Of a DNA stretch of 64,000 nucleotides, positions 15,509 through 24,396 are shown in pieces; position 1 is the first letter of the stretch, and each line of letters begins with the position of its first letter. A program made the position numbers and the translations under genes. The notes under the pieces are model-generated. The model saw nothing but the letters and a program-made list of their open reading frames with translations, did no database searches and was not told where the DNA came from. The stretch comes from Ruminococcaceae bacterium FB2012. GTDB lineage: Bacteria; Bacillota; Clostridia; Oscillospirales; Ruminococcaceae. The stretch spans positions 310,001-374,000 of the forward strand of contig FMXS01000003.1 of the NCBI GenBank assembly GCA_900104495.1. The letters run 5' to 3'.

Positions 15509-17556
15509 CCGAGATACTTGCGCCCTGCGGCTCCCCGGAGGTGCTGACGGCGGCTCTGAGAACGGGCTGCACGGCGGTATACCTGGGCGGCGAGGCTTTT
15601 TCCGCCCGGGCGAATGCAAAGAACTTTTCCCGTGAGGAACTGGCGGAGGCCGTGAGGCTTTGTCATATACGCGGGGTGAAGGTATACCAGGCGATAAACA
15701 CGGTCATCACCGACAGGGAACTGTCCGAGTGCGCCGAGGCCGTAAAGGCGGCCTGCGAGCTGGGAATCGACGGTTTGATAACTCAGGATCTCGCGGTGGC
15801 GGAGATCGTGAAGAACTGCTGCCCCGGGCTGGAGATCCACGCATCCACGCAAATGACGCTCCACACGGCGGAGGGCTTTCTGTTTGCAAAAGAACTGGGA
15901 TTCTCCCGGGCGGTGGCCTCGCGGGAACTGCCGGAGAGCATCCTGCGGGAACTCTGCGCTCTGCCGATAGAATGCGAGGTCTTTGTTCACGGGGCCTTGT
16001 GTATGTCGGTGTCGGGTCAGTGCTATATGTCTGCGGTGATCGGCTCCCGGAGCGCCAACAGAGGGAAGTGCGCGCAGGCGTGCAGACTGCCTGTCTCGGC
16101 CGTTAATAACGGCCGAAACACCTACGCTCTCTCGCTGAAAGATATGTCCCACCTTCCTCACCTGCGCGAACTTGAAGCTATGGGCGCGGCCTCGCTGAAG
16201 ATCGAAGGCCGAATGAAGCGCCCGGAGTATGTGGCGGCAGCGGTGAACGCGGTCCGTTCGGAGCTGGAAGGCAAGGATTACGACACTTCCCTGCTGGAAG
16301 GCATCTTCTCGCGGTCGGGCTTCACCGACGGCTACTATACCGGCAGACCGGGCCGGGAGATGTTCGGTCACCGCAGCAAGGACGACGTTGAGGCCTCAGC
16401 GGGGGCGATACCCGCGCTGCACGAGCTTTACAGGCACGAGTTCAAGCGCTCGGAGATATGCATGAAGGTAAGTATCAAAGAGGGCGAAAAGGTCACCGCC
16501 TCTGCGTCCGACGAGAACGGCATCACGGCGGAGGTCTCCGGAGGCGAGCCGCAAAAGGCCCGTACAAAAGCCGCCGACAAAGAGTACCTCGTCAGACAGT
16601 TCTCAAAACTGGGGGACACGGTCTATACCCTCAAAGAGCTTGACTGCGAGATCGGTGAGGGAATGACTCTCCCGGCGGGAGAGCTTTCGTCCCTGCGGCG
16701 GGAGCTTTGCTCGGAGCTGGACGAAAAAAGATACGAATACTTCACCCGCAGGCCGAAGTTCACCGAAAGGGACTTTGAACTTGCCAAGCCGGAAAAGGCA
16801 AAGCAGTGCGGTCTGAGGATATATATAAACAACAGGGAGCAGCTTTCTCAGCTGGAACTTTCCGGCGTTGAAATGATCTGCGCCGGAATGAAGCTGTCGG
16901 AGGAACTGCTTCGGGAGGGCTTCGACAGAGAAAAGCTCTGCGCGGTGATGCCCCGCTTCACCTTCGACGAGAAGCGGGATGTCTACCGGCTGGAAAAGCT
17001 GGCGGAGCAGGGGCTTTCCCATATCGAATGCACAAATTACGCACATATTCGCATCGGGCGAAGGCTGGGGATGAAGCTCCACGGGGGCTTCGGGCTGAAC
17101 GTGACCAATACTTTGGCCCTCCGGGCCCTGCGGAAAGCGGGACTGACCGACTGCACCGTTTCCTTCGAGCTGAAAGCCTCGGAGATCGCTGCCCTCGGCG
17201 CGGAGCTGGATTTCGGCTTCCTCGGGTACGGGCGGCTGCCGATGATGCTCACCGCCAACTGCCCCATAGCGGCTCAGCGGGGCTGCAAGGGCTGCACCGG
17301 TGCGGTGTACGACCGCACGGGACGGCGTATGCCCGTGAAATGCTCCCGCGGGCAGGGATATGTCGAGATACTCAACTCGGATATCCTGCATATCGGCGAC
17401 AGGCTTGGAAACTTCCCTTCCGCGAAGTTCGTGAGCCTGGCATTTTACGAAGAGGATCCCCGTAAAGTCCGTGAAACTGCGGAGGCCTTCCGGAAGGGCA
17501 TCCGTCCGGAGGGCGAGGGCTTTACAAAGGGGCTGTATTTCCGCGGTGTAAAATGA
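15505..17556 (+). CDS. U32-family protein with DUF3656-type C-terminus (RlhA-like)
   Basis: A 683-residue protein starting at GTG inside the zapA stop (GTGA overlap). The N-terminal half is a U32 domain: ILAPCGSPEVLTAALRTG, AVYLGGEAFSARA, then HGALCMSVSGQCYMS and ANRGKCAQACRLP, with the Cys cluster expected for an iron-sulfur site. The C-terminal half contains a Cys-rich segment (AQRGCKGCTGAVYDRTG). This long U32 form resembles E. coli RlhA, which hydroxylates a 23S rRNA cytidine using prephenate; shorter U32 proteins modify tRNA. The historic label is peptidase, but no peptidase motif supports that here. Confidence 0.85.
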   Translation: MTEILAPCGSPEVLTAALRTGCTAVYLGGEAFSARANAKNFSREELAEAVRLCHIRGVKVYQAINTVITDRELSECAEAVKAACELGIDGLITQDLAVAEIVKNCCPGLEIHASTQMTLHTAEGFLFAKELGFSRAVASRELPESILRELCALPIECEVFVHGALCMSVSGQCYMSAVIGSRSANRGKCAQACRLPVSAVNNGRNTYALSLKDMSHLPHLRELEAMGAASLKIEGRMKRPEYVAAAVNAVRSELEGKDYDTSLLEGIFSRSGFTDGYYTGRPGREMFGHRSKDDVEASAGAIPALHELYRHEFKRSEICMKVSIKEGEKVTASASDENGITAEVSGGEPQKARTKAADKEYLVRQFSKLGDTVYTLKELDCEIGEGMTLPAGELSSLRRELCSELDEKRYEYFTRRPKFTERDFELAKPEKAKQCGLRIYINNREQLSQLELSGVEMICAGMKLSEELLREGFDREKLCAVMPRFTFDEKRDVYRLEKLAEQGLSHIECTNYAHIRIGRRLGMKLHGGFGLNVTNTLALRALRKAGLTDCTVSFELKASEIAALGAELDFGFLGYGRLPMMLTANCPIAAQRGCKGCTGAVYDRTGRRMPVKCSRGQGYVEILNSDILHIGDRLGNFPSAKFVSLAFYEEDPRKVRETAEAFRKGIRPEGEGFTKGLYFRGVK

Positions 17557-17613
17557 CGTAGGCAGCACCGCACAACGGTATTGCCTATGCTATCTTCCGA
17601 AAGGGGCGAGAGG

Positions 17614-19152
17614 ATGGAAACAGTCGGTCTGCGGGAACGTCTGCGGGAATTTTTAAAGCACAGACAGCATCCCGTGAAGATCCTGGGCTACACCTCAAAG
17701 ACCCTTTGGCTGCTGCTCATACCCATAGCAAAGAATCTTGTTGCCTCGAATTTCGACATTCAGGGCTGGCTGAGGACCTACTGGCTGGACCTGTTCACGG
17801 TACTGGCCGTGGTGGCCTTTGCGGTGTTCCGCTGGCTGTTCGTGTACTACGAGATCGGAGAAAAGTCCATTACCGCCCATACGGGTCCCTTCGGACTGTC
17901 CTGCACCACAGTCTGCTTCAGCGAGATCTCGGCGATGCGGGTGGAGCAGGGAGTCGTTTACCGTTCGGTGCAGGCAAGCACCATGTACCTTGAAACTCAG
18001 GCAAGAAGCCTCCGGCGAAGCGAGATCAAGCTGGTGATCTCGGAGAAGAACGTGGAGGAGATCTTCGCGCTTATCTCCTCGCGCAGCGAGGGACAGCCGA
18101 GGTTCACGGTACAGTCCAAAAACCGTCTGGTGCTGATCTACTCGGTGATGTTCTCGTCCTTTTTCTCGGGGCTGGCGATCTTCGGAACGCTGATCTGGCA
18201 GATCTCACGGACCTTCGGCAAAAAGCCGAACGATCTGGCGGACCAGTTCAACAGCGGTCTTCAGAAGGTGGATCAGCAGACCCTTAACCTGTCCCGGACC
18301 GTTCCGAGGATGATCTTTATCGTCGTGGCGGCGGTGGTGCTGGGTTGGATGATCTCCTTTGTCAACAACCTGCTGGATCACTGGAACTTTGAAGCCGCCC
18401 GGAGGGGAAATTCACAGCTTTTGGTTCGGTCGGGGAAGTACAAGCGCAACCGCAGCGTCCTCAACCGGGAGCAGATAAACTACTACGAGATAAGGCAGTC
18501 GCTTTTTATGAAGCTGGCGCGGATAAGCTCCGTGCGGATACAGTGCAGCGGCTTCGGCAGGAAAAAGCGGGATACTGCCGTGCTGATACCAATGACAAGA
18601 AACAGCGAGACTGCCGCCTCTCTCCGGCTGCTGGAGCCGGACCTCGGACGGCAGCGCGAACAGCTCCGGCCCTCGAAGAAGTCCTTTTGGGGCTTCGTGG
18701 GAGTGCCCTTCGGGCTGTGCTTCCTTCCCTTCATCGGCGGGTCGGCAGTGAAGCTGTTCACCGAAAACACCGACAGCGAGATAAACTATTTCATCGTTCT
18801 GCTGACACTGCCGCTGATATGGTACACGGTGGTGCAGGGCTTCGCCCACAGGCACACCGCCTTCGGAATGACGGATGACACCTGCACCCTCTGCTGCTGT
18901 CCGCTGTTCAGATTCAAAAAGATAATCATACCGATGAAGAACGTGACTATGGTACAGGTGCGGCAGAGCCCCATAGAGCGCGCCTTCGGAAGCTGCACCG
19001 TGGCGGTGTGGCCGGACTGCGAAGTCAGAAAGCCGCACAAGGTCCCGAGGCTTTCCTATAAGGAAGTCTGCGGGCTGCTGAGCAAATATGTGAACGTGTC
19101 GTTTGCAGAAGAAAATCAGACCCGGGGAGGTTTTGAGATTGAGCAAGTTTGA
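17614..19152 (+). CDS. PH-domain (bPH2/YdbT-like) integral membrane protein
   Basis: A 512-residue membrane protein with about six hydrophobic segments in pairs, each pair followed by a soluble bacterial PH-like domain: 80-160 (KSITAHTGPFGLSCTTVCF), 250-330 and 430-500 (MTDDTCTLCCCPLFRFKKI). This three-PH layout is typical of B. subtilis YdbT-type proteins, of unknown function or linked to antimicrobial defence. The ATG at 17614 is chosen because AAAGGGG lies seven bases before it. Its last 14 bases overlap the cheA start, so the chemotaxis genes may be coupled to it. Confidence 0.8.
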   Translation: METVGLRERLREFLKHRQHPVKILGYTSKTLWLLLIPIAKNLVASNFDIQGWLRTYWLDLFTVLAVVAFAVFRWLFVYYEIGEKSITAHTGPFGLSCTTVCFSEISAMRVEQGVVYRSVQASTMYLETQARSLRRSEIKLVISEKNVEEIFALISSRSEGQPRFTVQSKNRLVLIYSVMFSSFFSGLAIFGTLIWQISRTFGKKPNDLADQFNSGLQKVDQQTLNLSRTVPRMIFIVVAAVVLGWMISFVNNLLDHWNFEAARRGNSQLLVRSGKYKRNRSVLNREQINYYEIRQSLFMKLARISSVRIQCSGFGRKKRDTAVLIPMTRNSETAASLRLLEPDLGRQREQLRPSKKSFWGFVGVPFGLCFLPFIGGSAVKLFTENTDSEINYFIVLLTLPLIWYTVVQGFAHRHTAFGMTDDTCTLCCCPLFRFKKIIIPMKNVTMVQVRQSPIERAFGSCTVAVWPDCEVRKPHKVPRLSYKEVCGLLSKYVNVSFAEENQTRGGFEIEQV

Positions 19153-21514
19153 CGCCGGCATGGAGTCGATGCTGGACACCTTTGTGTTTGAGTCCACCGA
19201 ACTGCTGGAAAATCTTGACGAGATACTGATGCGCACCGAGAACAGCGAGCTGGGCCCGGACGACATCGCGGAGATCTTCCGCGTCATGCATACGATAAAG
19301 GGCTCGTCGGCTATGATGGGCTTGAAAAATATGTCCGAGCTGGCCCATGCGGTGGAGGACATCTATTTCGTCATACGCGAAAATCCCGAGCTGGAATGCG
19401 ACAAGGCACAGCTTTACGAGCTTTCCTTCACCACCTCGGACTATCTGAAAAACGAGATCGAGAACCTGAACGACGACTCCGTCCCGCTGACGGATTTCTC
19501 CGAGTTCATCCAAAGGCTCCACGGCTTTGCCAAGTATCTCACCGATCTGTCCAAGGGCGAAGCGGCGGCTCCGCCTTCGGCGGGAAAGGCTTTGGAGATC
19601 TTCGCTCCCGACGAGCCCGACGAGCTGCGGACGGTGAAGATCGGCTTCTCCGAAAGCTGCATGATGCCCTCCATAAGGGCTATGGTGCTGATGAATTCCG
19701 TGGGAGCCGAGGCGGAGGTGGTCTCCACTATCCCTGCCGACCTTGAATCCGACAGCGCCGACGACGACATCAAGGCCAACGGCTTCTATATCAAGCTGCT
19801 CTGCGACGATATGGACAAGGTCCTTTCGGTGCTGAAAGACGGCGTGGACGTTGAGTCCGCCGAGGAGGTCAAGCGGCAGGCATCCGCTGCTCCCGCTGCC
19901 GAAAAGAAGGCTCCCGCTCTGCCCGCAGGCTCCGCCGAAGAGGGCGTGAGCACCTATCTCGTGCGGTTTGAAGAGGGCTGTCTGATGCCCGCTATAAGGG
20001 CAATGGTGCTGGTGAACTCCTTAGCCAAAGAGGGCGAGCTGGTAAGGACGGTCCCGGATAATCTTGAAAAGGACGAAGCGGAAGAGGAGATCGTAAAGAA
20101 CGGCTTCCGCATCGAGATAAAGGCCAAGGACCCCGACGGGGTGCTGGCAATACTCAAGGACGGCCTGAACGTCCTCACCGCGGACAAGCTGGAGCCTCCC
20201 AAGGCCCAGGCTGCCGAAGAAAAAACGGAGGCTGCCGCGCCGGCGGCTCAGGCGGCACCGGCAAAGGCGGCTCCCGGCGCTCCCAAGAAGGACGCGGGGG
20301 CTCACGGCGGCGGCAGCATAATCTCCGTAAAGCTGGAAAAGCTGGACAGACTCCTTGATCTGGTGGCGGAGATAGTTATTACCGAATCCGGCGTCACTTC
20401 AAGCCCGGACCTCAAAGAGTTTTCCGGCAGTCTGGACAGGTTCCAGAAGTCGGCCCGCGAGCTGAAAAAGCTGACGGACGAGCTCCAGGACGTGGTAATG
20501 TCCATACGAATGGTGCCTGTGCAGACGGCCTTCCAGAAGATGAGCCGCGTCGTCCGGGATATGAACAAGACCCTCGGCAAGAACGTGAATCTTGTTTTTG
20601 TGGGTGCCGAGACCGAAGCCGACAAGTCGGTGGTGGATATTCTCGGAGACCCGCTGATGCATATTGTCAGAAATGCCGTGGACCACGGCATCGAGACCCC
20701 GGAGGAGCGTGCGGCGGCAGGCAAGACCGAGCCCGCCACGGTGACTCTTTCCGCGGGCTATGAAAGCGGAGAAGTTGTTATCTCCTGCGAGGACAACGGC
20801 GCGGGCATGGACCCCAAAAAGCTGCTGGCCAAGGCCAGGAAGAACGGCATCCTCACCAAGCCGGAGAGCGAATACACCGATGCGGAATGCTATCAGCTGA
20901 TAATGACCGCCGGTTTCTCCACCAACGAGACCGTCACCGAGTATTCGGGTCGGGGCGTTGGCATGGACGTGGTGAGAAAGAACATCGAGACCGTGGGCGG
21001 CAAGATGTCCATTGACTCCGAACTGGGACGGGGCTCCAAGTTCACCATACGCATACCGCTGTCGCTGTCTATCATCGACGTCCTTGACGTCAAGGCCAAC
21101 GGCGCGGAGCTTTCGGTGCCGGTGTCGTCGGTGCGGGAGATATTCAGAGTCGAGCCGGGACAGCTCATAACCGATCCCGGCGGAACGGAGCTTGTTATGG
21201 TGCGGGAGAAGTGCCTGCGTGTCATCCGGCTGGCGGACGCCTTCGAGCTGGAGGGCGAGCGCATCCCGCTGACCGAAGGGATAATGCTCTACTGCGCCGA
21301 AGGCGACAGGGAAGCTGTCATCTTCGCCGACGAGCTGACCAGCGATCAGCAGGTGGTGGTAAAGCCCCTGTCGATACTGCTGAACAAGTACGACCTTAAA
21401 AAGAAGGGCATCGCCGGCTGCTCGATACTGGCGGACGGCAGCATCACGCTGATAACAGACATCAACGAGCTGATGATCTACAACGGAGTAAAGAGCCGGG
21501 CGGAGCTCGGCTGA
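19139..21514 (+). CDS. cheA: Chemotaxis histidine kinase CheA with duplicated P2-like domain
   Basis: A 791-residue kinase that phosphorylates response regulators on signals from chemoreceptors. Domains: HPt/P1 (1-105) with phospho-acceptor His51 in RVMHTIKGSS; two P2-like domains at ~165-245 and ~272-350; dimerisation P3; ATP-binding P4 (MHIVRNAVDHGIETPEER, CEDNGAGM, GRGVGMDVVRKNIE); CheW-like P5. The start is a TTG at 19139 with GGGGAGG eight bases upstream; the only other nearby start codon is an ATG at 19160. The two P2 copies share xMP(S/A)IRAMVLxNS and xKDGxxV. It heads cheA-cheW-cheR-cheB-cheW. Confidence 0.95.
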   Translation: MSKFDAGMESMLDTFVFESTELLENLDEILMRTENSELGPDDIAEIFRVMHTIKGSSAMMGLKNMSELAHAVEDIYFVIRENPELECDKAQLYELSFTTSDYLKNEIENLNDDSVPLTDFSEFIQRLHGFAKYLTDLSKGEAAAPPSAGKALEIFAPDEPDELRTVKIGFSESCMMPSIRAMVLMNSVGAEAEVVSTIPADLESDSADDDIKANGFYIKLLCDDMDKVLSVLKDGVDVESAEEVKRQASAAPAAEKKAPALPAGSAEEGVSTYLVRFEEGCLMPAIRAMVLVNSLAKEGELVRTVPDNLEKDEAEEEIVKNGFRIEIKAKDPDGVLAILKDGLNVLTADKLEPPKAQAAEEKTEAAAPAAQAAPAKAAPGAPKKDAGAHGGGSIISVKLEKLDRLLDLVAEIVITESGVTSSPDLKEFSGSLDRFQKSARELKKLTDELQDVVMSIRMVPVQTAFQKMSRVVRDMNKTLGKNVNLVFVGAETEADKSVVDILGDPLMHIVRNAVDHGIETPEERAAAGKTEPATVTLSAGYESGEVVISCEDNGAGMDPKKLLAKARKNGILTKPESEYTDAECYQLIMTAGFSTNETVTEYSGRGVGMDVVRKNIETVGGKMSIDSELGRGSKFTIRIPLSLSIIDVLDVKANGAELSVPVSSVREIFRVEPGQLITDPGGTELVMVREKCLRVIRLADAFELEGERIPLTEGIMLYCAEGDREAVIFADELTSDQQVVVKPLSILLNKYDLKKKGIAGCSILADGSITLITDINELMIYNGVKSRAELG

Positions 21515-21530
21515 CGGAGGAACATAAACT

Positions 21531-21959
21531 ATGGCGGGAGAAAGACGTTCTGCCGAACAGCTGCTCACCTTCGGCTGCGGCGAACAGGTTTACGCTTTTG
21601 ATATAATATGGGTCACGGATATAATCGAGGTGCCGGAGATAACACGGCTGCCTATGGTGGCGGAGCACGTCCTCGGGATCATGAACCTTCGCGGAAAAGT
21701 GGTGCCCGTGATAGATTTCGCGGGGAGGATGGGCTTTCCTCCGCCGGAGTACGACGAGCACAGCTGCATCATCGTGGTGGACTGCGAGGGCGCTCTGCTG
21801 GGGATAAAGGTCCCGCGGGTCATTGACGCCGAAGCCTACGAACCCGACGAGGTCAGCCCCTCGCCGGTGGAGAACTCTGTCATCACGGGGTATCTCGAAC
21901 TGAAAGGCAGAAGGATCTCCGTGATCGACTGCCTTGCCCTCAGTGAAAGGGCGAAATAG
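21531..21959 (+). CDS. cheW: CheW chemotaxis coupling protein
   Basis: A 142-residue CheW domain that links chemoreceptors to CheA. Typical features are the N-terminal LLTFGCGEQVYAFDI strand pair, VPEITRLPMVAEHVLGIMNL, RGKVVPVIDFAGRMG and a final SVIDCLAL segment. GGAGGA lies ten bases before the ATG, 17 bases after the cheA stop. It is of normal length and single-domain. Confidence 0.93.
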   Translation: MAGERRSAEQLLTFGCGEQVYAFDIIWVTDIIEVPEITRLPMVAEHVLGIMNLRGKVVPVIDFAGRMGFPPPEYDEHSCIIVVDCEGALLGIKVPRVIDAEAYEPDEVSPSPVENSVITGYLELKGRRISVIDCLALSERAK

Positions 21960-22011
21960 ATCGGAAGTCACATCTGCTGATATCCGAACGGGAAGGAGCC
22001 AAGGGTCGCTG

Positions 22012-22830
22012 ATGGAATTAAGAGACGATGATTTTCTGAGACTGGCAAAGATAATAAAAGCCAAATACGGCCTTGACTTGTACGAAAAAAAGTATCTGGT
22101 GGAATCAAGGCTGAAAAACTATGTCCTTGACTGCGGCTTCGACGATTTCGGGGAGTATTTCGAGACCGTCTACGTTGACAGGTCGGGCATCGAGATGACC
22201 AACATCATCTCACGGCTGACCACGAATTATACATACTTTATGCGGGAGAGCGAGCATTTCAGACACTTCACCGAGCAGTTCCTGCCCCAGGCGGAAAGGA
22301 ACAAGCTGAACCGCGAGCTATGCATCTGGAGCGCGGGATGTTCCTACGGCAACGAGCCCTATAATCTCGCTATGTTCCTGGAGGAATTCTTTGGAGCCCG
22401 CCACAAGCACTGGGACAGCAAGATACTTGCCACGGACATCTCCTTCAACGCTCTGCGGATGGCCAAGCGGGGCGTCTTTGCGGAGCAGGCGCTCCAGGAG
22501 CTGCCTGCCTTCTGGCGGGAGAAATACTTCGTCAGAAATCCCAACGGCACCTACCAGGTGACGGAGGCCGTGAGGAACAACGTGGTGTTCAAGTATCACA
22601 ACCTTATGGAGCCTATCAGCTTCAAGAAGCAGTTCGACCTTATCGTCTGCCGGAACGTGATGATCTACTTTGACGATCCCACCAAGAAGGCGCTGATAGA
22701 CAGGTTCTACGACGCTACGCTTCCCGGCGGGTATCTCTATATCGGCCACGCCGAGAACGCTCCGAAAGGGATAAAATACGAAACGGTGCAGCCTGCGATA
22801 TTACGCAAGCCGCTGAAGGGGGATAAATAA
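22012..22830 (+). CDS. cheR: CheR chemoreceptor glutamate methyltransferase
   Basis: A 272-residue SAM-dependent methyltransferase that methylates receptor glutamates for adaptation. Seen are the N-terminal helical domain (YEKKYLVESRLKNYV), ISRLTTNYTYFMRE, the SAM-binding motif LCIWSAGCSYGNEPYNLAM (Cys-Ser-Tyr-Gly-Asn in place of the usual CSTGEE), ILATDISFNAL and DLIVCRNVMIYFD. The ATG at 22012 fits the family N-terminus; the upstream AAGGAG is a little far (about 14 bases). The altered CS(Y)GNEPY motif is worth noting but keeps the Glu-Pro-Tyr element. Confidence 0.92.
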   Translation: MELRDDDFLRLAKIIKAKYGLDLYEKKYLVESRLKNYVLDCGFDDFGEYFETVYVDRSGIEMTNIISRLTTNYTYFMRESEHFRHFTEQFLPQAERNKLNRELCIWSAGCSYGNEPYNLAMFLEEFFGARHKHWDSKILATDISFNALRMAKRGVFAEQALQELPAFWREKYFVRNPNGTYQVTEAVRNNVVFKYHNLMEPISFKKQFDLIVCRNVMIYFDDPTKKALIDRFYDATLPGGYLYIGHAENAPKGIKYETVQPAILRKPLKGDK

Positions 22831-22831
22831 A

Positions 22832-23869
22832 ATGGCAGATGTGAGAGTTCTTATAGCGGATGATTCCATTCTGTTTTCAAGATTTATGAAAAGCGTCGTT
22901 GACGCAGCGGAGGGCTTTACGGTCTGCGCCTGCTCGGCCAACGTTTACGAAGCCCGGGACGAGATAGAAAAGCTCAAGCCCGATATGCTGATCCTTGACA
23001 TCGAGATGCCGAAAATGAACGGCATAGCTTTCCTGCGGCAGCTGATACCGCAGTACACCGTACCCGTTATCGTCTGCTCGTCGAGGAAGGACCTTGTAAT
23101 GCAGTCGATGCAGGCGGGAGCGGCGGACTTCCTTCCCAAGCCCGATGAGGGCGGCTACGAGGAATTCCGGACGGCGCTGGTGAAATCCCTCAACGCCGCG
23201 AAAAAGATCACCCGCATCAAGTGCGGATGCAAGTTCTACGCCGTGAGAAAGTCCGCCTCGGCGGACGATACCGCCGCCGCCCACGAACAGCGCCGGATAA
23301 TCGCTATCGGCGGTTCGGCGGGCAGCACCGAAGCACTGCCGGATATTCTCCAATGCTTTGACAAGAACACTCCGCCGGTGGGCGTGGTGCTCCATATGCC
23401 CGAGGGCTACACTTCCCTCTACGCCAAGCGGATGAACGCCAAGTTCCCGGAGCTGGAGATCGTGGAGGCCACACAGGGGCTTTATCTGAAAAACGGCATG
23501 GTGGTCATCGCCCAGGGCGACAAGCATATGCGCCTCTTCAAGGACAGCAAGGGCTATTTCGTCACCTGCGAGGAGGGCCCGAAGGTATCGGGACACTGCC
23601 CGTCGGTGGACGTATTCTTTGAGAGCGCAGCCTTCTGCGCCGAAAAGGACGCTATCGGCGTCATACTTACGGGTATGGGCAAGGACGGCGCAAGAGGACT
23701 TTCGCAGATGCATCACGCGGGAGCCTACACTATCGGCCAGAGCGAGAAAAGCTCGGCGGTCTACGGGATGCCCAAGGCGGCCTTTGAGCTGGGGGCGGTG
23801 GACAAGCAGCTCGACCTTGAACGCATCGGCTATCACATCAGAGAGTATCTGAGCAGGGGTGGTAAATAA
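22832..23869 (+). CDS. cheB: CheB protein-glutamate methylesterase
   Basis: A 345-residue protein with a receiver domain (phospho-acceptor Asp56 in LILDIEMPKMNG) and a C-terminal methylesterase domain with Ser162 (IGGSAGSTEAL), His188 (VVLHMPEGYTSLYAKRMN) and Asp285 (LTGMGKDGARGL). It removes methyl groups from receptors when phosphorylated by CheA. It starts two bases after the cheR stop. The Ser motif reads GGSAGS rather than the usual GASTGG, so the second Gly is replaced by Ser. Confidence 0.94.
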   Translation: MADVRVLIADDSILFSRFMKSVVDAAEGFTVCACSANVYEARDEIEKLKPDMLILDIEMPKMNGIAFLRQLIPQYTVPVIVCSSRKDLVMQSMQAGAADFLPKPDEGGYEEFRTALVKSLNAAKKITRIKCGCKFYAVRKSASADDTAAAHEQRRIIAIGGSAGSTEALPDILQCFDKNTPPVGVVLHMPEGYTSLYAKRMNAKFPELEIVEATQGLYLKNGMVVIAQGDKHMRLFKDSKGYFVTCEEGPKVSGHCPSVDVFFESAAFCAEKDAIGVILTGMGKDGARGLSQMHHAGAYTIGQSEKSSAVYGMPKAAFELGAVDKQLDLERIGYHIREYLSRGGK

Positions 23870-24345
23870 TGCTTATCAAATATCTGACCTTTGTTTCGGC
23901 GGGGAGAAAGTTTGCCATCCCCTTTCACGACATCCGGACGGTGCTGGTGGCGGACGGTTTGCAGCCTATCCCGGAGTTCCCGGACTATTTCGCGGGGACC
24001 TGTCTTTGGGAAGGAACGTCCGTCCCGGTGATAGACGCCCGGAAGCGCTTCGGCTTTGAGCCGGGGGAATACGGCAACCGGAGCTGCATCATCGTCTGCG
24101 AAACGAATTTCGCGGTCCGCAACAAGCTGGGCGTCATCGGACTGCTGACGGACACGGTGGCGGAAATGGCGGAGATCGACCCGGAAAAGCTCCAGCCCTG
24201 CGAGGCCGTCAACACCGAAGCCTGCACCCGCTATCTGCGGGGCGTGTTCGTGGACGGCGGACAGACCTGCTATGTTGTCGATACGGGGATGATGGTCAAC
24301 GACACCGACGCGGGCAAACTGCGGGCCGATGCCACGGAAGGTTAA
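23869..24345 (+). CDS. Second CheW-domain protein
   Basis: A 158-residue divergent CheW-like protein (YLTFVSAGRKFAIPFHDI, GTCLWEGTSVPVIDARKRFG, CIIVCETNFAV, then CYVVDTGMMV). Its ATG shares the last base of the cheB stop (TAATG), so it is coupled to cheB. It is less conserved than the first CheW and could be a CheV-like or receptor-specific adaptor without a receiver domain. It closes the chemotaxis set; mnmG starts 51 bases downstream with no terminator between. Confidence 0.85.
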   Translation: MLIKYLTFVSAGRKFAIPFHDIRTVLVADGLQPIPEFPDYFAGTCLWEGTSVPVIDARKRFGFEPGEYGNRSCIIVCETNFAVRNKLGVIGLLTDTVAEMAEIDPEKLQPCEAVNTEACTRYLRGVFVDGGQTCYVVDTGMMVNDTDAGKLRADATEG

Positions 24346-24396
24346 CAGCCGGGCTTGTCCCCGGTACTTGTAAAACTTTTGCAAAGGAACTTTTTT

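Noticed and set aside
19103..19152. Possible frameshift or gene fusion where cheA overlaps the PH-domain gene
   Set aside because: A TTG start at 19139 with GGGGAGG eight bases upstream explains a simple 14-base overlap.
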